Assembly: GCA_021790695.1 (NCBI GenBank)
Contig: JAJYGJ010000155.1
Coordinates: forward strand, 1 to 9,688
Direction: 5' to 3'
Source of the DNA: Nitrospirota bacterium
GTDB taxonomy: Bacteria > Nitrospirota > Thermodesulfovibrionia > Thermodesulfovibrionales > JdFR-88
Length of the DNA stretch: 9,688 nt
Shown: one piece after another, positions 6,996 to 9,688 of the stretch
How positions within the stretch are numbered: the first letter of the stretch is position 1
Layout of the letters: each line of letters opens with the position of its first letter
Notes under the pieces: generated by a model
The model's database searches: none
What the model was told of the DNA's origin: nothing
What the model saw: the letters and a program-made list of their open reading frames with translations, nothing else
Position numbers and translations under genes: made by a program

Positions 6996-7982
6996 ATGAC
7001 GAAACTCCCGAAGCTGGCGATAACGATCGGGGAGCCCGGAGGCATCGGGCCCGAGGTGGCCGTCAGGGCGGCGGCCAGCCCGGAAGTGCGCTCCGTCTGC
7101 GCCCCAATCCTGATCGGCGGCGAACTACCCATCCGGAAGGCCCTGGATATGCTTTCGCTTCCTTTCGAGCTGCGCGAGATCAACGGTCCCCGGGAAAGCC
7201 GGCCGGACGCCGGGGTGATCGAGTTTGTGCCGGCCGGTCATCTTCCCGCCAGGTTCAAACGGGGCGCGCCCACGGCGGGGGGCGGCGCGGCCTGCTATGA
7301 ATACATAAAAAAGGCCGCGGGGTTCGCCGTGGACGGCGACGTGCACGCCGTTTGCACGGCCCCGATATCCAAGAAGGCCCTGCGGATGGCGGGTGTGGCG
7401 TACCCCGGCCATACGGAGATGCTGGCGGAGCTCACGGGCGCGCGGAGATTCGCCATGATGCTGGTGGGCGGCCCCCTGAGGGTGCTTCTTGTGACCATTC
7501 ACGCCGCGATCAGGGACGTGCCGGACATGATAAAAAAGGATGTGGTCCTCGAAAAGATACTGCTTGCGTCGGTGGCCGCGAGGATGCTGGGGATCGCCGG
7601 GCCGCGCATCGGCGTCTGCGGCCTGAACCCTCACGCCGGTGAGGAAGGGCTCTTTGGAGAAGAGGAGATCAGGGAAATAGCGCCGGCGGTCCGGCAGGCG
7701 AGGAGGAGGGGCATCGACGCATCGGGGCCGGTCTCCCCGGATGTCCTCTTCAGAAAGGCCTTCACGGGCGAGACGGACATCGTCCTTGCCATGTACCATG
7801 ACCAAGGGCTGATCCCGCTCAAGATGATCGCCTTCGACCGGGGCGTAAACGTGACGGTGGGGCTGCCCATCATAAGGACCTCGCCGGACCACGGGACCGC
7901 CTATGACATAGCGTGGAAGGGCAGGGCAAACCCCGCCAGCATGATCGAGGCCGTGAGGACCGCCGTCTCCCTCAGACCGTAG
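6996..7982 (+). CDS. pdxA: 4-hydroxythreonine-4-phosphate dehydrogenase
   Basis: PdxA oxidises 4-phosphohydroxy-L-threonine with NAD(P)+; the product decarboxylates to 3-amino-2-oxopropyl phosphate, which PdxJ joins to deoxyxylulose phosphate to make pyridoxine phosphate. The protein is 328 aa, close to the usual length (E. coli about 329). The divalent-metal histidines are all present: H169 (TIHAAI), H213 (LNPHAGE) and H268 (MYHDQGLIPLK). The substrate-binding YPGHTE (H139, T140) and the C-terminal RTSPDHGTAYDIA are also conserved. The N-terminal motif reads GEPGGIGPE where GDPAGIGPE is more common. The start is fixed because that motif begins only about 12 residues in, yet no Shine-Dalgarno sequence precedes it, which suggests a leaderless message. 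It is divergent from the efflux operon and overlaps the end of yidC tail-to-tail. A PdxA2-type sugar-acid dehydrogenase is possible in principle, but no catabolic neighbours support it. Confidence 0.96.
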   Translation: MTKLPKLAITIGEPGGIGPEVAVRAAASPEVRSVCAPILIGGELPIRKALDMLSLPFELREINGPRESRPDAGVIEFVPAGHLPARFKRGAPTAGGGAACYEYIKKAAGFAVDGDVHAVCTAPISKKALRMAGVAYPGHTEMLAELTGARRFAMMLVGGPLRVLLVTIHAAIRDVPDMIKKDVVLEKILLASVAARMLGIAGPRIGVCGLNPHAGEEGLFGEEEIREIAPAVRQARRRGIDASGPVSPDVLFRKAFTGETDIVLAMYHDQGLIPLKMIAFDRGVNVTVGLPIIRTSPDHGTAYDIAWKGRANPASMIEAVRTAVSLRP

Positions 7983-9534
7983 CCTGTCTGTTTATGTATG
8001 CCTGCTGGGCTATGGACAGGAGGTTGTTTACCATCCAGTAGAGGACCAGGCCCGAGGCGAAGTTCACGAACATCACCGTAAAGATCACGGGCATGAACAT
8101 CATCAGCTTCTGCTGGGCCGGGTTGCCGGGGGCAGTGGGCGTCATCTTCTGCTGCACAAACATCGAAATTCCCATGAGGATGGGCAGCACGTAATAGGGG
8201 TCCTTAGTGGAAAGGTCCATTATCCAGAGGACAAACGGCGCGCCCCTCAGGGCGATGGCCCTCAGCAGGACCTCATAGAGAGCGAAGAAAACGGGTATCT
8301 GCACGAGCATCGGCAAACACCCCCCCATGGGGTTTACCTTGTGCTTCTTGTAAAGCTCCATCATCTCTTTTTGCATCCGCTGCGGGTCTTTCTTGTATTT
8401 CTGCCGGATCTCCTGCATATGGGGCTGGATGGCCTGGAGTTTCTTCATCGATTTCTGCCCCTTGGCCACTATGGGCAGGAACGGGATCCTCAGTACGATG
8501 GTCAGGATGATGATGGACCAGCCGTAATTGCCCACGAAGGAATTTATGAAATTAAGGAGCCATAATATCGGCCGGGCGAGTATGGAGAAAAATCCGAAAT
8601 CCACTATGTACTGGAGCCCCGAGCCCAGGGGCGCCAGCATCCGCGGGTCCTTTGGTCCCGCGTAAAGGACGAACTGCTCGACGGAGGGATTTTTCACCGT
8701 AAAGGAGAGGACCGGCTGACCGTTTTGCATCGATGCACGGGCGGCCTCGATCCCGGAGACGGGAATGAGCGCCGAGCAGAAGTACTTGTCTTCCTGCGCT
8801 ATCCACTTGATGTCCTGGCTGTAGGACAGTGTTGCGCCGCCCTCGAGTTTTTTGGGCTTTATCTCGATCCTCTTCACGCCCGACAGCAGGACGGGCCCCG
8901 CGTGAGCGCCCTTGGGGTGCCTGTTATAGATGCCGAAGTCCGGCCCGAGAGTAAGGTTGTAATAGGGCAGCCCGCGGACCTCATCCTTTATGTTCACCCA
9001 ATAGACGCCGTCGTGAAAGGTGTACGTCCTTCTTATGAAGACCGGGCCCTGAGAGTACTCGAAGACGAGCTTCCCCTCGGGATGGGCCTTGTCCAGTCTC
9101 AGGTCCCCCCCGATCACCTTGAAATGCAGATGCGCGTCCTCGAAATCGGAAGAGCCCATGGCAAGCGCCGGCAAAACGGGCTCCGGGCCGGGTTTGAGGA
9201 GCGTGACATTACGGTTTCCGGTCTCCTTCGTTTCTCCCTTGTATTTCTTGAGCATCCAGTAATCCGGCACGCCACCGGCGCTTGTGAAGTCGGCCACATA
9301 CTGGTCCGTTTCAACCCTGATGGTCCTCACCGGGGAGGGCGCGGACGGCGCGGGAGACGGGGCCTTTTGCGCGGACGCCTGGGGGGGCGCGACACCAGGG
9401 GCCGCCTGACCGGCATTCATTACGGCGGCCTTCCCAACAGGCGCGGGGGCGGGGGGCCTCGGCGCGAGGAAATACTGGTAGAGCACCAGCACCCCGATCG
9501 AAAGCGCGATTGCAAGGACAGCGTTTTTATCCAT
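7972..9534 (-). CDS. yidC: Membrane protein insertase YidC (long Gram-negative type)
   Basis: YidC inserts and folds inner-membrane proteins, alone or with SecYEG. The 520-aa protein has TM1 at about 4-24 and a Pro/Ala-rich linker at about 25-70. The large periplasmic beta-sandwich domain follows (about 71-310, with FIRRTYTFHDGVYWVNIKDEV), then the conserved insertase core from about 320 to the end. The core contains the hydrophilic-groove arginine R349 (TIVLRIPFLPIVAKGQKSMKK), the cytoplasmic helical hairpin (about 356-400), KVNPMGGCLPMLVQIPVFFALY (399-420) and the last helices with SGLVLYWMVNNLLSIAQQ. It has only a short basic tail, as is usual in Gram-negatives. The start ATG at 9534 has a weak GGA upstream. 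It lies 71 bases after yidD in the same direction, so co-transcription is likely. Its stop lies inside the convergent pdxA gene. Confidence 0.98.
   Translation of the reverse strand: MDKNAVLAIALSIGVLVLYQYFLAPRPPAPAPVGKAAVMNAGQAAPGVAPPQASAQKAPSPAPSAPSPVRTIRVETDQYVADFTSAGGVPDYWMLKKYKGETKETGNRNVTLLKPGPEPVLPALAMGSSDFEDAHLHFKVIGGDLRLDKAHPEGKLVFEYSQGPVFIRRTYTFHDGVYWVNIKDEVRGLPYYNLTLGPDFGIYNRHPKGAHAGPVLLSGVKRIEIKPKKLEGGATLSYSQDIKWIAQEDKYFCSALIPVSGIEAARASMQNGQPVLSFTVKNPSVEQFVLYAGPKDPRMLAPLGSGLQYIVDFGFFSILARPILWLLNFINSFVGNYGWSIIILTIVLRIPFLPIVAKGQKSMKKLQAIQPHMQEIRQKYKKDPQRMQKEMMELYKKHKVNPMGGCLPMLVQIPVFFALYEVLLRAIALRGAPFVLWIMDLSTKDPYYVLPILMGISMFVQQKMTPTAPGNPAQQKLMMFMPVIFTVMFVNFASGLVLYWMVNNLLSIAQQAYINRQATV
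7973..7990. terminator. Weak hairpin over the pdxA and yidC stop codons
   Basis: CAGAC (7973-7977) and GTCTG (7986-7990) can pair around an 8-base loop, followed by TTT on the + strand. The element covers the pdxA stop and part of the yidC stop. The stem is short and no long T run follows in either direction, so a terminator role is only a possibility. Confidence 0.2.
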
Positions 9535-9561
9535 AGTATTCCGGTTTCCCCGAAGACCAGA

Positions 9562-9583
9562 TTGACAAGGTCAAAAATTGACC
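9562..9583. repeat. Alternating TTGAC/GTCAA half-sites between yidD and yidC
   Basis: TTGAC (9562-9566), GGTCAA (9569-9574) and TTGACC (9578-9583) follow one another. The last two form a perfect 6-base inverted repeat around AAA, and the first two form a tighter inverted pair. A further TTGAC (9610-9614) with GGTCA (9617-9621) lies in the end of yidD. In RNA the perfect pair would be a small hairpin; in DNA it could be a protein site. Confidence 0.5.
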
Positions 9584-9605
9584 CCGGGATGTATCCTTCC
9601 GGGTT

Positions 9606-9688
9606 CTATTTGACGGGGTCATAGCCGCCGGGATTAAATGGGTGGCACCTTAATATGCGCCGAAATCCCAGCCAGCCGCCCCGAAACG
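9606..9688 (-). CDS. yidD: Membrane protein insertion efficiency factor YidD (3' end only)
   Basis: The - strand frame entering from the right edge gives 26 residues ending in TAG at 9608-9606. It reads RRILRCHPFNPGGYDPVK at its end, matching the family's signature R-C-H-P-F-x-P-G-G-Y-D-P. YidD is a small membrane-associated protein (usually about 70-90 aa) that helps YidC-dependent insertion. Its position directly upstream of yidC, with a 71-base gap, is the standard rnpA-yidD-yidC order. The 5' part lies outside the window. Confidence 0.93.
   Translation of the reverse strand, partial: FRGGWLGFRRILRCHPFNPGGYDPVK

Noticed and set aside
7125..7892. - strand open frame (255 codons) opposite pdxA
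   Set aside because: It is wholly inside a confident pdxA, with His/Arg/Pro-rich translation and no recognisable motif.
8725..9624. + strand open frame (299 codons) opposite yidC and the end of yidD
   Set aside because: Both opposite-strand genes are certain, and the translation has Gly/Arg runs typical of a shadow frame.

Overview
This 9.7 kb window is a GC-rich chromosomal segment (roughly 58-60% GC by eye) from a Gram-negative bacterium. The evidence is the two lipoproteins, the RND pump with its periplasmic adaptor, and a YidC of the long type with a large periplasmic domain. Gene content and style would fit Desulfobacterota, Nitrospirota or a related lineage, but nothing here fixes the phylum. 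There are no tRNAs, rRNAs, CRISPR arrays, phage genes or recognisable transposases.

Left part, + strand: the probable 3' end of an unidentified gene (2-130) overlaps the start of a soluble PAS-PAS sensor histidine kinase (114-1691). A 180-base gap with a good sigma70-type promoter and an inverted repeat leads to a small cupredoxin lipoprotein gene (1872-2285). Middle, - strand: an adaptor lipoprotein (5646-6812) followed by a single HAE1-type RND transporter (2405-5620) form a two-gene efflux operon, with no outer-membrane channel or regulator in view. The end of the RND gene runs through a dispersed palindromic repeat, which encodes part of its C-terminal tail. Right part: a divergent promoter region (6834-6995), then pdxA on the + strand (6996-7982), converging with and overlapping yidC (- strand, 7972-9534). 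The last 26 codons of yidD (- strand) close the window, so the classic yidD-yidC cluster is present but is followed by a convergent pdxA instead of the usual jag/mnmE genes.

Functionally these are separate units: signal sensing (kinase, partner unknown), a periplasmic copper or electron-carrier protein, drug-type efflux, vitamin B6 synthesis and inner-membrane protein insertion. I see no new multi-gene system. The most interesting points are fine-scale: the repeat read through as protein tail, a probably leaderless pdxA message, a nine-T run in the adaptor's signal-peptide region, and several unassigned inverted repeats at promoters and leaders.
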